Assembly (NCBI RefSeq): GCF_020463795.1
Contig: NZ_CP080025.1
Span: 5,143,501-5,207,500 of the forward strand
Length of the DNA: 64,000 nucleotides
DNA from: Echinicola marina
Lineage (GTDB): Bacteria > Bacteroidota > Bacteroidia > Cytophagales > Cyclobacteriaceae
Reading direction: 5' to 3'
Shown one piece after another: positions 37,002 through 46,334 of the stretch. Under the pieces are notes generated by a model. The model was not told the origin of the DNA, made no database searches, and saw only the letters and a program-made list of their open reading frames with translations. The position numbers were made by a program, and so were the translations under genes. Numbering within the stretch: position 1 is the stretch's first letter; every line of letters begins with the position of its first letter.

Positions 37002-38936
37002 TTACTTGTAACTTCTCTGGGTCAACTTCACGTTCTCGAACACAAGCGGTTCTTTGTTCAGCTCTTCCTCCACATTATCTCCCATGTGTTTCCAAGCACC
37101 CACGTAAGCAAAATTCTCATCATCACGAAGGGCTTCACCTTCTTCGGTTTGATATTCTTCTCGGAAGTGACCACCACACGACTCATTTCTGTGCAGTGCA
37201 TCTCTCACCATAAGCTCTCCCAACTCCAGGAAGTCAGCCACTCTGTGCGCCTTTTCCAAGGATAGGTTCAACTCATCACCTGTTCCCAATACTTTGACAT
37301 CAGACCAAAATTCCTTTCTCAGCTCTTGGATCATGCCGATAGCCTTTTGAAGCCCTTCAGCAGTTCTGGCCATTCCACAGTATTCCCACATGATTTTCCC
37401 CAATCGCTTATGGAAATCATCTACTGTTTTCTTACCATTGATGGAAAGTAGTTTTTGGATTTTATCCTTGATTTCTTTTTCCGACTGCTTGAAAGCCTCA
37501 TGATCCGTTCCCACTTTCTCGTAAGGCATGCCCGCCAAGTAATCACCGATAGTGTAAGGAATCACAAAATAACCATCTGCAAGGCCCTGCATCAATGCAG
37601 AAGCTCCCAATCTGTTAGCACCGTGATCAGAGAAGTTGGCCTCTCCTAGGGCATAAAGACCAGGTACAGTAGTCATCAAATGGTAATCTACCCAAAGTCC
37701 ACCCATAGTATAGTGAACAGCTGGATAAATCTTCATTGGCGTCTGATAAGGATTCTCACCAGTGATCTGCTGATACATATCAAACAGGTTACCATATTTA
37801 GCACTGATCGTGTCTTCTCCGTCTCTGATGATAGCATCACGGAAATCCAAGAATACCGCTTCTCCGGTTTCATTTACCCCTCTGCCCTCATCACAAACAT
37901 ACTTGGCATTTCTAGAAGCCACGTCACGAGGAACCAAGTTACCGAAAGAAGGATACCTTCTTTCCAAATAATAGTCTCTGTCCTCGTCCTTAATATCTTT
38001 AGGCATGATTTCCCTCTTACGAAGTTTCTCAGCCAATTCTTTTGTTTTAGGCACCCATACCCTACCGTCATTTCTCAAAGATTCTGACATCAAAGTCAAT
38101 TTAGACTGATGGTCTCCTGAAACAGGAATACAAGTTGGGTGAATTTGGGTATAACAAGGGTTGGCAAAATAAGCCCCTTTCTTATGTGCTCTCCAAGCAG
38201 CCGTCACATTAGATCCCATGGCATTGGTAGAAAGGAAAAAAACGTTTCCATACCCACCAGTACAAAGCAACACGGCATGTGCGCTGTGAGATTCAATGGC
38301 ACCAGTGATCAGGTTTCTGGTAACAATACCTCTGGCTTTGCCATCGATGGTTACCACATCCATCATTTCAGTTCTTGGATAAAGCTTCACCTTTCCATTG
38401 GCTACCTGACGGCTCAAGGCAGAATAAGCACCCAAAAGCAACTGCTGTCCCGTTTGGCCCCTGGCATAGAAAGTACGTGATACCTGGGCACCACCAAATG
38501 AACGGTTGGCAAGCAATCCACCATATTCACGGGCAAATGGAACACCTTGCGCCACACATTGGTCAATAATATTTACAGAAACTTCTGCTAGTCTGTGTAC
38601 ATTGGCTTCTCTGGAACGGTAATCGCCTCCTTTAATGGTGTCATAAAACAACCTGTAAACGGAGTCACCATCATTTTGATAGTTCTTTGCAGCATTGATA
38701 CCACCCTGAGCAGCAATAGAGTGCGCTCTCCTAGGGCTATCTTGGAAACAAAAAGCCTTAACATTATAGCCCAACTCAGCCAAAGAAGCTGCTGCTGAAG
38801 CACCTGCTAGACCAGTCCCTACTACAATTACCTCATATTTCCTTTTGTTGGCCGGATTGACCAACTTCATATTAAATTTATGTTTAGTCCACTTTTCAGC
38901 TAATGAACCTGCTGGTATTTTAGAATCAAGTATCAT
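37002..38936 (-). CDS. sdhA: Succinate dehydrogenase/fumarate reductase flavoprotein subunit
   Basis: 644 residues. FAD-binding [20 protein letters not shown], the FAD-attachment His in [12 protein letters not shown] (S-I-A-A-Q-G-G), catalytic region with HPTCIP and the Arg-containing [19 protein letters not shown] are visible. It oxidises succinate to fumarate. It sits between sdhC (12 bp before) and sdhB (30 bp after). Confidence 0.97.
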   Translation of the reverse strand: MILDSKIPAGSLAEKWTKHKFNMKLVNPANKRKYEVIVVGTGLAGASAAASLAELGYNVKAFCFQDSPRRAHSIAAQGGINAAKNYQNDGDSVYRLFYDTIKGGDYRSREANVHRLAEVSVNIIDQCVAQGVPFAREYGGLLANRSFGGAQVSRTFYARGQTGQQLLLGAYSALSRQVANGKVKLYPRTEMMDVVTIDGKARGIVTRNLITGAIESHSAHAVLLCTGGYGNVFFLSTNAMGSNVTAAWRAHKKGAYFANPCYTQIHPTCIPVSGDHQSKLTLMSESLRNDGRVWVPKTKELAEKLRKREIMPKDIKDEDRDYYLERRYPSFGNLVPRDVASRNAKYVCDEGRGVNETGEAVFLDFRDAIIRDGEDTISAKYGNLFDMYQQITGENPYQTPMKIYPAVHYTMGGLWVDYHLMTTVPGLYALGEANFSDHGANRLGASALMQGLADGYFVIPYTIGDYLAGMPYEKVGTDHEAFKQSEKEIKDKIQKLLSINGKKTVDDFHKRLGKIMWEYCGMARTAEGLQKAIGMIQELRKEFWSDVKVLGTGDELNLSLEKAHRVADFLELGELMVRDALHRNESCGGHFREEYQTEEGEALRDDENFAYVGAWKHMGDNVEEELNKEPLVFENVKLTQRSYK

Positions 38937-38948
38937 ATTGGCTAGTTA

Positions 38949-39635
38949 TTAATTCAAAGTTGAGAAATAGATATAAAGTGGCATTGAGGCAAACATAGCC
39001 GGAACAATGATGGAAAAAGCACTGCCGATAAACTTGATCGCCGGAGTGTACTTCTTGTGATTCAGTCCCAATGTCTGAAATGCACTGGCAAAACCATGAT
39101 ACAAGTGGAAGCCCAAAAATGCCATTGCAATTACATAAAGAGCAACTAAGCCAATATTAGAGAAAGCGAGGTTAACTACCGAATAAAGATCTTTGAACTC
39201 ACCGCCTTCATAAGTCACCATTGGTATGGCTCCCCAATGCATCTGTGCCCAGAAATTCTGAAGGTGAACAACAATAAAAATAAATACAATGGTACCTAGT
39301 ACCCCCATGTTTCTGGAATTCCATGTACTATTGGTACCTGCTTTGCTATCTGCATAATTTACTGGTCTTGCCTTCTTATTTTTTGCAGAAAGAATGATCG
39401 AAACAACCACATGTCCAATAATGGAGATGTAAGTCAGGTAGGAAAGAATTTTCACTGCCGGATTGGTAGTCATAAATTTAGCATATTCATTAAATGCCTG
39501 CCCACCGTCATCTTTGAATAAAAGCATGTTTCCAGAAACGTGTCCTATCAAAAACAGGATCAGGAATAAGCCTGTCAGGGCCATTAGCAACTTTCGTCCC
39601 AAAGTGCTACTAAAGGTTTTGGTTACCCAACTCAT
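38949..39635 (-). CDS. sdhC: Succinate dehydrogenase cytochrome b subunit (class B)
   Basis: 228 residues with five predicted membrane helices, starting with KLLMALTGLFLILFLIGHVS, whose His is a likely haem ligand. Further His residues in ISIIGHVVVSIIL, FIVVHLQNF and FLGFHLYHGF are placed to bind two b haems. It anchors SdhA/SdhB to the inner membrane and reduces menaquinone. Class B enzymes with one large subunit are the norm in Bacteroidota. It is the first gene of the operon. Confidence 0.95.
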   Translation of the reverse strand: MSWVTKTFSSTLGRKLLMALTGLFLILFLIGHVSGNMLLFKDDGGQAFNEYAKFMTTNPAVKILSYLTYISIIGHVVVSIILSAKNKKARPVNYADSKAGTNSTWNSRNMGVLGTIVFIFIVVHLQNFWAQMHWGAIPMVTYEGGEFKDLYSVVNLAFSNIGLVALYVIAMAFLGFHLYHGFASAFQTLGLNHKKYTPAIKFIGSAFSIIVPAMFASMPLYIYFSTLN

Positions 39636-39993
39636 AAAATTTCTCTTTATTTGTGTAGATGGTTTTTAAAATGTTCAAATTGGTTAACAAATTTACATGT
39701 CGAAAGTTTATCAAACAATTGATCACTACGTATTGCCCTTATTTTAAAAGGTTCTAAATAATTATCAGAAACCTATTTTTCAGGTATTTTTAAACTTTTT
39801 GCTCCTTTATCACTTAATTTTTATGTTGGATTTCGGTAATACGGTACACTTCCTTAACTTTAATTCGTATATATTTATTAATTAAGGTAAATGCGATATT
39901 TTATACTTAGAAGTTTTTTAAGTATAAATACTGTAAATTTTTAAGTAATCCACCTAAATAAACTGGTTAGATTTAGGTGAAGTAGTAAAACTT
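39636..39993. other. Divergent promoter region between sdhC and the T9SS surface protein
   Basis: No gene. Besides the sdh promoter box at 39688-39715 the stretch is AT-rich with no notable repeat. Confidence 0.5.
39688..39715 (-). promoter_or_regulatory. Candidate promoter of sdhCAB
   Basis: On the minus strand TTTG (39715-39712) and TAAATTTG (39695-39688) are 16 bp apart, close to the Bacteroidota consensus TTG-N17-23-TAnnTTTG. The transcript would start near 39682, giving a leader of about 47 nt. Confidence 0.5.
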
Positions 39994-42789
39994 ATGAGAT
40001 ATATGAAATGTAAAGCTTTTCTCTTATTCACCCTGTCACTATTGTTTATAGGACTTCAAGAGACATTAGCTACACACATCCGGGCAGGTGAAATCATTGC
40101 AGAGAGAATTTCTGTTCAATCCCTTACCTATAGGATCACTGTCGTAGGTTATACGGACACCCGTTCCTCGGTTATATTTGGCCCGGGACGAATTGAGTTT
40201 GGAGATGGCCGGGTAGTAGAAAACCTCAATACGGAGAGTGACTTCGAAATGGTGGAATCACTGGGCAACCAAATTGAAAAAAACACCTTTGTGATCACCC
40301 ATACCTATCAAGGCCCTGGTCAATACACTATCCGGTTTCAGGAATTTAACCGTAACGACCTTACGCTTAACATGGACAACTCAGTAGAAACACCTTTCTA
40401 TATTGAGACCATGATTACCATTGATCCATTTATAGGTGTCAACAACTCACCTGTATTGACCATCCCTCCAGTGGATAATGGCCAGATCAATACCCGCTAC
40501 ATCCATAACCCAGGAGCATATGATCCTGATGGAGACAGTTTGGCTTATCGATTTGACGATATCGTTCCCCTTCAGGATTTCCAAAGACCGGTAAACAATT
40601 ATAGAAGCCCTGCATCTGGAGAATTTAGCTTCAACAAAGAAGATGGCAGCCCCAATCCATATATCTCCATGGACCCTTTAACTGGTGACTTAATTTGGGA
40701 TGCACCTGGAGTGGCAGGACAATACAACGTAGCCTTCCATATAGAAGAATGGCGGAAAATCAACGGCGAATACCAAAAAATCGGTTATGTGGTCCGGGAT
40801 ATGCAGATTATCATTGAGAATTCCGATAACCAAAGACCCGTTTTAGAGGTACCACCTGATATATGTGTGGTGGCCGGAACTAATATTGAAGAAATCATAC
40901 AAGGTACTGATCCAGATGGGGATGATATCAAAATAGAAGTTTTTGGAGACCCTATCGAAATCACCTCTTCCCCTGCTTCCTATGATCCTGTGGCTACTTT
41001 CCAGTCTTCACCTGGTATTATTAATTTCGATTGGCAAACAGTCTGTGGCCATGTAAGGGCCAGGGAATATCAGGTCAGGATCCGTATTACTGATGACCCA
41101 GAATCGGGACCTGCTTTGGTGGACATCAAAACTTGGAATATCAAAGTCGTCGGCCCTCCTCCGGTGATTCAGGATGTAGAACAAATGCCAGGAAGGACTG
41201 CAACAATAAATTGGGATCCCTATTCCTGTGGCAATAGTGCCGAAACCATGCAAATATGGAGGAGCATCAATAGCAATCCTTACGAACCTGATTCTTGTGA
41301 AACCGGTATCAGGGCTGGTTATGAATTGATAGGAACTACTGACATGAGCACCTTTGAGTTCACAGACATCAATGGTGGAGAGGGATTGTCTCCTGGCAAC
41401 ACCTACTGTTACCGACTAGTGGCAGTTTACCCTCAGCCAAGAGGTGGAGAAAGCATTGTTTCTGAGGAATTCTGTGTGACCATTGATGTAGATGTACCGA
41501 TCATCACCAATGTCAGTGTAGAGGAAACAGATCCTACAAACGGCGAGATGTTTATCAAGTGGACCCCGCCATATGATATTGATCAAACTCAATATCCCGG
41601 ACCTTATGAATACCAACTTATCCGTTCTGAGGGCTTCAGAGGAGACAACAACAACACTACAGTAATCACTACGAGTGATACACTATTTACTGATACAGGA
41701 TTAAACACGGAGGGACTGGTATATAATTATGAGGTAGTATTACTTGATGGTGGAGTGAGGATTGATACCTCAAGCAAGGCCTCTTCAGTTTGGCTGCAAC
41801 CTACCATCATCAATGAAGCCATTGAACTCAATTGGCAATTTGATGTACCGTGGAACAATAGTATCAGCCAATATACCCATGAAGTCTATCGAAACCGTAC
41901 TGATCCAGAGGCTAGTGATGTAGATACCTTTGAGCTAATTGCAGAAGTAGATGTCACTGCTAACGGCTTTACCTTCTTGGATGATGGCAGCCATAATGGA
42001 GTACCGCTAAGCAGGGACACAGAGTATTGTTATTATGTAATTACCAAAGGTGCCTATAATGTAGACATATTGACCTATCCTCTGGAAAATAAATCTCAGA
42101 TCATTTGTGCCAGACCTGATGACAATAGACTCCCATGCCCACCTGTACTGACTTATGAAGGTCCAAACTGTGAAGAATTCCTTGCGGACAAAGCATGTAA
42201 TTTTGATGCTTTCTACCATGACCTCAGCTGGGAACCCAACTTCACTGGAGATTGTGATGATGAATTGGGGAGCTATAAAATTTACTTCTCTGAAACAGGT
42301 AATGAAGGCACTTTCGAATTGGTAAGTACCTTGAATGCATTGGATTTGAATACTAGAATTTCAGGACTGACAGAACTAAAAGGTTGTTACTATATTACCG
42401 CTGTGGACCGCTCTGGAAATGAAAGTGAGCCAAGCAATATCGTCTGTGTAGACAATTGTCCAAATTATGAACTACCCAATGCTTTCACTCCTGATGGTGA
42501 CGGTATCAATGATACCTTCCAAGCTTTTGATAATCCTTTTGTAAGATGCCCACGATTTGTTGATGCGGTGGATATTAAAATATATAACCGTTGGGGAGTA
42601 ATGGTATTCGAATACAATAGTGCAACATCTAATGAAAATGATATTTATATTCGTTGGGATGGCATAGACAAAAATGGAAATGAATTACCTGCAGGCACCT
42701 ATTTCTACTCCGGAACGGTATTATTCAACACCAATGATGAAAGCATTAATTCTGAAGAATTAAAAGGACATGTTCAAATTATTAAATGA
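39994..42789 (+). CDS. Large surface protein with gliding-motility/T9SS C-terminal sorting domain
   Basis: 931 residues. Signal peptide (AFLLFTLSLLFIGLQETLATHI), then an N-terminal domain that starts THIRAGEIIAERIS as in proteins with a PKD-like IEFGDGR segment, several Ig/fibronectin-like repeats (PVLTIPPVDN, GDSLAYRF, YCYRLVAVYP, YCYYVITKG, GCYYITAVDRSGNESEP), and a C-terminal gliding motility domain: ELPNAFTPDGDGINDTF, KIYNRWGVMVFEY, WDGIDKNGNELPAGTYFY. That end is recognised by the type IX secretion system (type B sorting domain). It is exported to the cell surface; the role is probably adhesive. The next gene overlaps it by four bases. Confidence 0.9.
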   Translation: MRYMKCKAFLLFTLSLLFIGLQETLATHIRAGEIIAERISVQSLTYRITVVGYTDTRSSVIFGPGRIEFGDGRVVENLNTESDFEMVESLGNQIEKNTFVITHTYQGPGQYTIRFQEFNRNDLTLNMDNSVETPFYIETMITIDPFIGVNNSPVLTIPPVDNGQINTRYIHNPGAYDPDGDSLAYRFDDIVPLQDFQRPVNNYRSPASGEFSFNKEDGSPNPYISMDPLTGDLIWDAPGVAGQYNVAFHIEEWRKINGEYQKIGYVVRDMQIIIENSDNQRPVLEVPPDICVVAGTNIEEIIQGTDPDGDDIKIEVFGDPIEITSSPASYDPVATFQSSPGIINFDWQTVCGHVRAREYQVRIRITDDPESGPALVDIKTWNIKVVGPPPVIQDVEQMPGRTATINWDPYSCGNSAETMQIWRSINSNPYEPDSCETGIRAGYELIGTTDMSTFEFTDINGGEGLSPGNTYCYRLVAVYPQPRGGESIVSEEFCVTIDVDVPIITNVSVEETDPTNGEMFIKWTPPYDIDQTQYPGPYEYQLIRSEGFRGDNNNTTVITTSDTLFTDTGLNTEGLVYNYEVVLLDGGVRIDTSSKASSVWLQPTIINEAIELNWQFDVPWNNSISQYTHEVYRNRTDPEASDVDTFELIAEVDVTANGFTFLDDGSHNGVPLSRDTEYCYYVITKGAYNVDILTYPLENKSQIICARPDDNRLPCPPVLTYEGPNCEEFLADKACNFDAFYHDLSWEPNFTGDCDDELGSYKIYFSETGNEGTFELVSTLNALDLNTRISGLTELKGCYYITAVDRSGNESEPSNIVCVDNCPNYELPNAFTPDGDGINDTFQAFDNPFVRCPRFVDAVDIKIYNRWGVMVFEYNSATSNENDIYIRWDGIDKNGNELPAGTYFYSGTVLFNTNDESINSEELKGHVQIIK

Positions 42790-43220
42790 GCCCATTAAGC
42801 AATCAAGATTTTGATATCGTGCTATTTGATGGAGTCTGCAACCTGTGTAATCAGGCTGTGGACTTTATCATTCAGCATGATTCAAAAAATCATTTCAAGT
42901 TGGCCTCTCTACAAGATGAGCCTGGCAAGGCACTCTTAAAAGGAAAATCCATTGATGAAGCCTACCTCGACTCTATAGTACTATTAAGAAAGAACAAAGT
43001 ATATTACAAGAGCCGGGCTGCTTTGGAAATTGCAAAAAAACTCAAGGGGCTTTGGCCCCTTTTTTATGGTTTCATCATTGTACCCCAATTTTTGAGAGAC
43101 CCTGTTTATGATTGGATAGCCAAAAATCGCTACAAATGGTTTGGGAAAAGAGACACTTGTCGATTACCTAATGAGCGTGAAAAAAGGAAATTTCTCTCCA
43201 CTGATGATTTTATCAAATGA
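42786..43220 (+). CDS. DCC-family thiol-disulfide oxidoreductase (DUF393)
   Basis: 144 residues. The D-x-x-C-x-x-C hallmark is FDGVCNLCNQAVDF near the N-terminus, followed by FKLASLQDEPG and LLRKNKVYYKSRAAL. The family is thioredoxin-like, with predicted disulfide chemistry but little experimental data. The ATG overlaps the stop of the preceding surface protein gene (ATGA), so the two may be translationally coupled, though no functional link is evident. Confidence 0.92.
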   Translation: MSPLSNQDFDIVLFDGVCNLCNQAVDFIIQHDSKNHFKLASLQDEPGKALLKGKSIDEAYLDSIVLLRKNKVYYKSRAALEIAKKLKGLWPLFYGFIIVPQFLRDPVYDWIAKNRYKWFGKRDTCRLPNEREKRKFLSTDDFIK

Positions 43221-43298
43221 GGTTAAAAATCAATAAAGGCTTTCCGAACTTTCAATGATTCCGTTTCATCGCTTTATCTGCTTTGCTTAATTTTTTGA

Positions 43299-43306
43299 TA
43301 TATTTG
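43299..43306 (+). promoter_or_regulatory. Candidate -7 box of fabD
   Basis: TATATTTG is an exact TAnnTTTG box, about 110 bp before the fabD start. TTTG at 43282-43285 is closer than the usual spacing, so the upstream box is uncertain. Confidence 0.4.
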
Positions 43307-43414
43307 TGTCCACGATTAACATTTTGAATTTACCAAAGCCACTTGGAAATCTTAAATTGATCTCTTTGAGATATTTATCAAATAGAAAAGTGGATTCATA
43401 AAAAACAAAAACGC

Positions 43415-44290
43415 ATGAAAGCTTATGTTTTCCCCGGTCAAGGGGCACAGTTCCCGGGAATGGGTAAAGAATTATATGAAACCAATACTGAAGCCAAAAA
43501 GCTTTTTGATCAGGCTGATGAAATATTGGGGTTCAAGATCAGTGAAATCATGTTCAACGGTACCGCTGATGAGCTTAAGCAAACCAAAGTAACCCAGCCA
43601 GCCGTTTTTCTTCACTCCGTAATTTTAGCCAAAACCACTGCAGATTTTAAGCCTGAAATGGCTGCAGGTCACTCTTTGGGTGAACTTTCTGCCTTGGTAG
43701 CTACTGGAGCCCTTTCTTTTGAGGATGGCTTAAAATTAGTTTACGAAAGAGCTTTGGCCATGCAAGAAGCTTGCGAAATCAACCCTTCCACCATGGCTGC
43801 CATCCTAGGCCTTGATGATGCAAAGGTAGAGGAAATCTGTGCCAGCATTAATGATGAGGTGGTTGTAGCTGCCAACTATAACTGTCCTGGACAGTTGGTG
43901 ATTTCTGGCTCAAATAAAGGTATTGAAATTGCCTGTGAAAAAGCCAAAGAAGCTGGTGCAAAAAGAGCCCTTCCTCTTCCTGTAGGTGGAGCATTTCACT
44001 CACCATTAATGGAACCCGCTAGGGAAAAATTAGAAAAGGCCATTGAAGCTACCTCTTTCAACTCTCCAATTTGCCCTGTTTACCAAAACGTAAGCACTAA
44101 AGGAGAAACAGATGTAGAGACCATTAAAAAGAACCTAATTGCCCAACTGACTGCACCAGTAAAATGGACCCAATCGGTACAAAATATGGTAGCAGATGGT
44201 GGAACTGAATTTGTGGAATGTGGGCCTGGAAAAGTACTTCAAGGCTTGGTGAAGAAAATCCACCGTGAAGCTGAAGTTTCTGGACTTTAA
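43415..44290 (+). CDS. fabD: Malonyl-CoA:ACP transacylase
   Basis: 291 residues. GQGAQFPGMG at the start, the nucleophile Ser87 in AAGHSLGELSAL, the conserved Arg in YERALAMQEA, and the catalytic His in GAFHSPLM are in place. It transfers malonyl from CoA to acyl carrier protein, the first step of type II fatty acid synthesis. No other fab gene is adjacent. A hairpin terminator follows at 44368. Confidence 0.96.
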   Translation: MKAYVFPGQGAQFPGMGKELYETNTEAKKLFDQADEILGFKISEIMFNGTADELKQTKVTQPAVFLHSVILAKTTADFKPEMAAGHSLGELSALVATGALSFEDGLKLVYERALAMQEACEINPSTMAAILGLDDAKVEEICASINDEVVVAANYNCPGQLVISGSNKGIEIACEKAKEAGAKRALPLPVGGAFHSPLMEPAREKLEKAIEATSFNSPICPVYQNVSTKGETDVETIKKNLIAQLTAPVKWTQSVQNMVADGGTEFVECGPGKVLQGLVKKIHREAEVSGL

Positions 44291-44367
44291 TTTAAGACAT
44301 AAGATTCCAGATAAAAGACTTAAGACTAAAATCAGTTGTTCTTAGTTTGTAATCAAGAACTTATTTT

Positions 44368-44390
44368 AAAGGGGATTTTCAATCCCCTTT
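44368..44390 (+). terminator. Terminator of fabD
   Basis: AAAGGGGATT (44368-44377) pairs with AATCCCCTTT (44381-44390), with a short TTC loop. Confidence 0.85.
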
Positions 44391-44437
44391 GTTTATTAGA
44401 TGAATTGTATGATCTATATATTCAATTCCTAAAATTC

Positions 44438-44445
44438 TACATTTG
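44438..44445 (+). promoter_or_regulatory. Candidate -7 box of bioA
   Basis: TACATTTG matches TAnnTTTG exactly and lies 30 bp before the ATG at 44476. It overlaps the in-frame TTG at 44443, which argues that the TTG is not the start. Confidence 0.5.
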
Positions 44446-44475
44446 TCTCAAAAACAAAAACGATCAAATAGCCAT

Positions 44476-45777
44476 ATGACACAGCAAGAAATCCTATCTG
44501 TAGATAATAAGCACATCTGGCACCCTTATACCTCTGCAAATAGAGCTATTGACAACCTTGTGGTCCAAGGTGCAAAAGGTGTTTATCTGGAACTTGGTGA
44601 AGGCAAAAAAGTACTCGATGGCATGTCCAGCTGGTGGTCTACGATCCATGGCTATAATGTTCCTGAGCTTAACCAAGCTATCCAAAAGCAATTGGAAAAA
44701 ATGGCTCATGTGATGTTTGGAGGAATTACCCATGAACCAGCAGCATTTCTTACTAAAAAACTACTGGAAATAGCCCCTTCAGGACTCGAGCATATTTTTT
44801 TCAGTGATTCAGGTTCAGTTGCAGTGGAAGTAGCCATGAAAATGGCTTTGCAATACTGGCACTCTAAAGATCAGGGAAACAAAAACCGTTTTATTACGAT
44901 TAGAAATGGTTACCACGGGGACACCTGGCATGATATGTCCGTTTGTGACCCAGTTACTGGCATGCACAGTATTTTCAATAACCGGCTTTCCCCTCAAATC
45001 TTTCTTCCAGCTCCTCAATCAAAATTTGATGGTCCACTCATTAAAAAAGAAATCCTTGAGATGGAAGAAGTGCTTTCTCAGAGGCACGAGGAAATCGCTG
45101 CTTTTATTTTAGAACCCATTGTCCAGGGAGCCGGTGGAATGCGATTTTACCATCCTGAATATTTAAAGGCGGTCAAACAGCTTTGTGAAAAATACAATAT
45201 CCTGCTGATCGCTGATGAAATCGCCACTGGATTTGGAAGAACGGGAAAACTCTTTGCCTGTGAGCATTCAGGGATCAGTCCAGATATCATGTGTCTCGGA
45301 AAAGCCTTAACAGGAGGCTATATGTCCTTTGCAGCAACACTTTGCAGTACAGATGTAGCACAAACCATCTCCGATGGCAGTCCAGGGGTATTTATGCACG
45401 GCCCAACATTTATGGGCAACCCTTTGGCCTGTGCAACGGCCATTGCCAGCCTTGATCTCTTATTATCAAAAAATTGGAAACAAGAAATCCGAAATATTGA
45501 AAAACATTTAGGACAAAAATTATCTTCGCTGGCTAACTTAAATGAAGTAAACGATGTACGAGTATTGGGAGCTATCGGTGTAGTAGAAATGAAAGAAGCC
45601 GTGAATATGTCCAAAATCCAGCAAAAGCTATTGGAAAAAGGTATATGGTTAAGGCCTTTTGGCAAATTGATCTATACCATGCCGCCATTTAACATTACAG
45701 AAGAGGAACTTTCAAAACTAAGTTCAGGAATGGTTTCAGCCATTGAAGAATATTCCAAAGAACTTATGATCAAGTAG
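44476..45777 (+). CDS. bioA: Adenosylmethionine-8-amino-7-oxononanoate aminotransferase
   Basis: 433 residues from the ATG at 44476. Class III aminotransferase: HIWHPYTS at the N-terminus, MSSWWSTIHGYNVPELNQA, GYHGDTWHDMSVCDP, the Asp that holds PLP in LLIADEIATGFGRTGKLF, and the PLP lysine in CLGKALTGGYMSFAATL. It makes 7,8-diaminopelargonate, the third step of the biotin pathway, using SAM as amino donor. The other biotin genes are not in the window, so bioA stands apart from a bio cluster. An in-frame TTG 33 bp upstream is unlikely to be used. Confidence 0.95.
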   Translation: MTQQEILSVDNKHIWHPYTSANRAIDNLVVQGAKGVYLELGEGKKVLDGMSSWWSTIHGYNVPELNQAIQKQLEKMAHVMFGGITHEPAAFLTKKLLEIAPSGLEHIFFSDSGSVAVEVAMKMALQYWHSKDQGNKNRFITIRNGYHGDTWHDMSVCDPVTGMHSIFNNRLSPQIFLPAPQSKFDGPLIKKEILEMEEVLSQRHEEIAAFILEPIVQGAGGMRFYHPEYLKAVKQLCEKYNILLIADEIATGFGRTGKLFACEHSGISPDIMCLGKALTGGYMSFAATLCSTDVAQTISDGSPGVFMHGPTFMGNPLACATAIASLDLLLSKNWKQEIRNIEKHLGQKLSSLANLNEVNDVRVLGAIGVVEMKEAVNMSKIQQKLLEKGIWLRPFGKLIYTMPPFNITEEELSKLSSGMVSAIEEYSKELMIK

Positions 45778-45850
45778 CAGAAAAGCCTTTTATAAAATTC
45801 AGGCTTAATCGCAACAACAATTACATTAATTTTGAAAAAAGCTAATAAAA

Positions 45851-46186
45851 ATGACATTACTAGAAAAAATCAAAACCAATCCTGAAACCATCACTTTCCC
45901 AGAAGTAATCGCCTATATCGATGAAAATTATGATTTCATCCCTACCAAGTTTACGAATGGCGACACCACCAACGAGCCCAATCAAAACAATGGTTCCTGC
46001 AAAATTTTCAGTTTCGCCAAACTTCAAGGCTTCAATCAGGATCAAACCTTAAATCTATTTGGAGATTTTTACAGAGAGGAAGTTCTAGAAGACCCTAAAG
46101 GCACAGGCCATCAAAACATTCGCAACTTTATAAAGAGCGGCTGGGAAGGTATTCTATTTGATGGAGAAGCTCTTCAGGCAAAATAA
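45851..46186 (+). CDS. HopJ-family protein (type III effector HopJ-like)
   Basis: 111 residues. TFPEVIAYIDENYDFIPTKF, then FTNGDTTNEPNQNNGSCKIF (adjacent) and KLQGFNQDQTLNLFGDFYRE are the conserved parts of the HopJ family. Despite the family name, homologues are widespread in free-living bacteria without type III secretion and the molecular role is unknown. The gene is 73 bp after bioA on the same strand and could be co-transcribed. A hairpin follows at 46213-46240. Confidence 0.9.
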   Translation: MTLLEKIKTNPETITFPEVIAYIDENYDFIPTKFTNGDTTNEPNQNNGSCKIFSFAKLQGFNQDQTLNLFGDFYREEVLEDPKGTGHQNIRNFIKSGWEGILFDGEALQAK

Positions 46187-46212
46187 GCATATTCAATTTT
46201 AACTAATATAAA

Positions 46213-46240
46213 ACTGGTCGTAGCTTATCCTGCGACCAGT
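46213..46240 (+). terminator. Terminator of the HopJ-like gene
   Basis: ACTGGTCG (46213-46220) pairs with CGACCAGT (46233-46240); CCACTTTTTA follows, a modest T-tract. Confidence 0.65.
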
Positions 46241-46334
46241 CCACTTTTTAATACAAGACCATATCGAGTCTTTATTAAGCTTATTTTTTTAAATTTAATT
46301 TTCAATTCCCTATAACCCTAATACCTACTAAACC

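Noticed and set aside
45851-46186. A type III secretion effector.
   Set aside because: The HopJ family name is historical; no type III apparatus or chaperone is present and homologues are common in bacteria without one.
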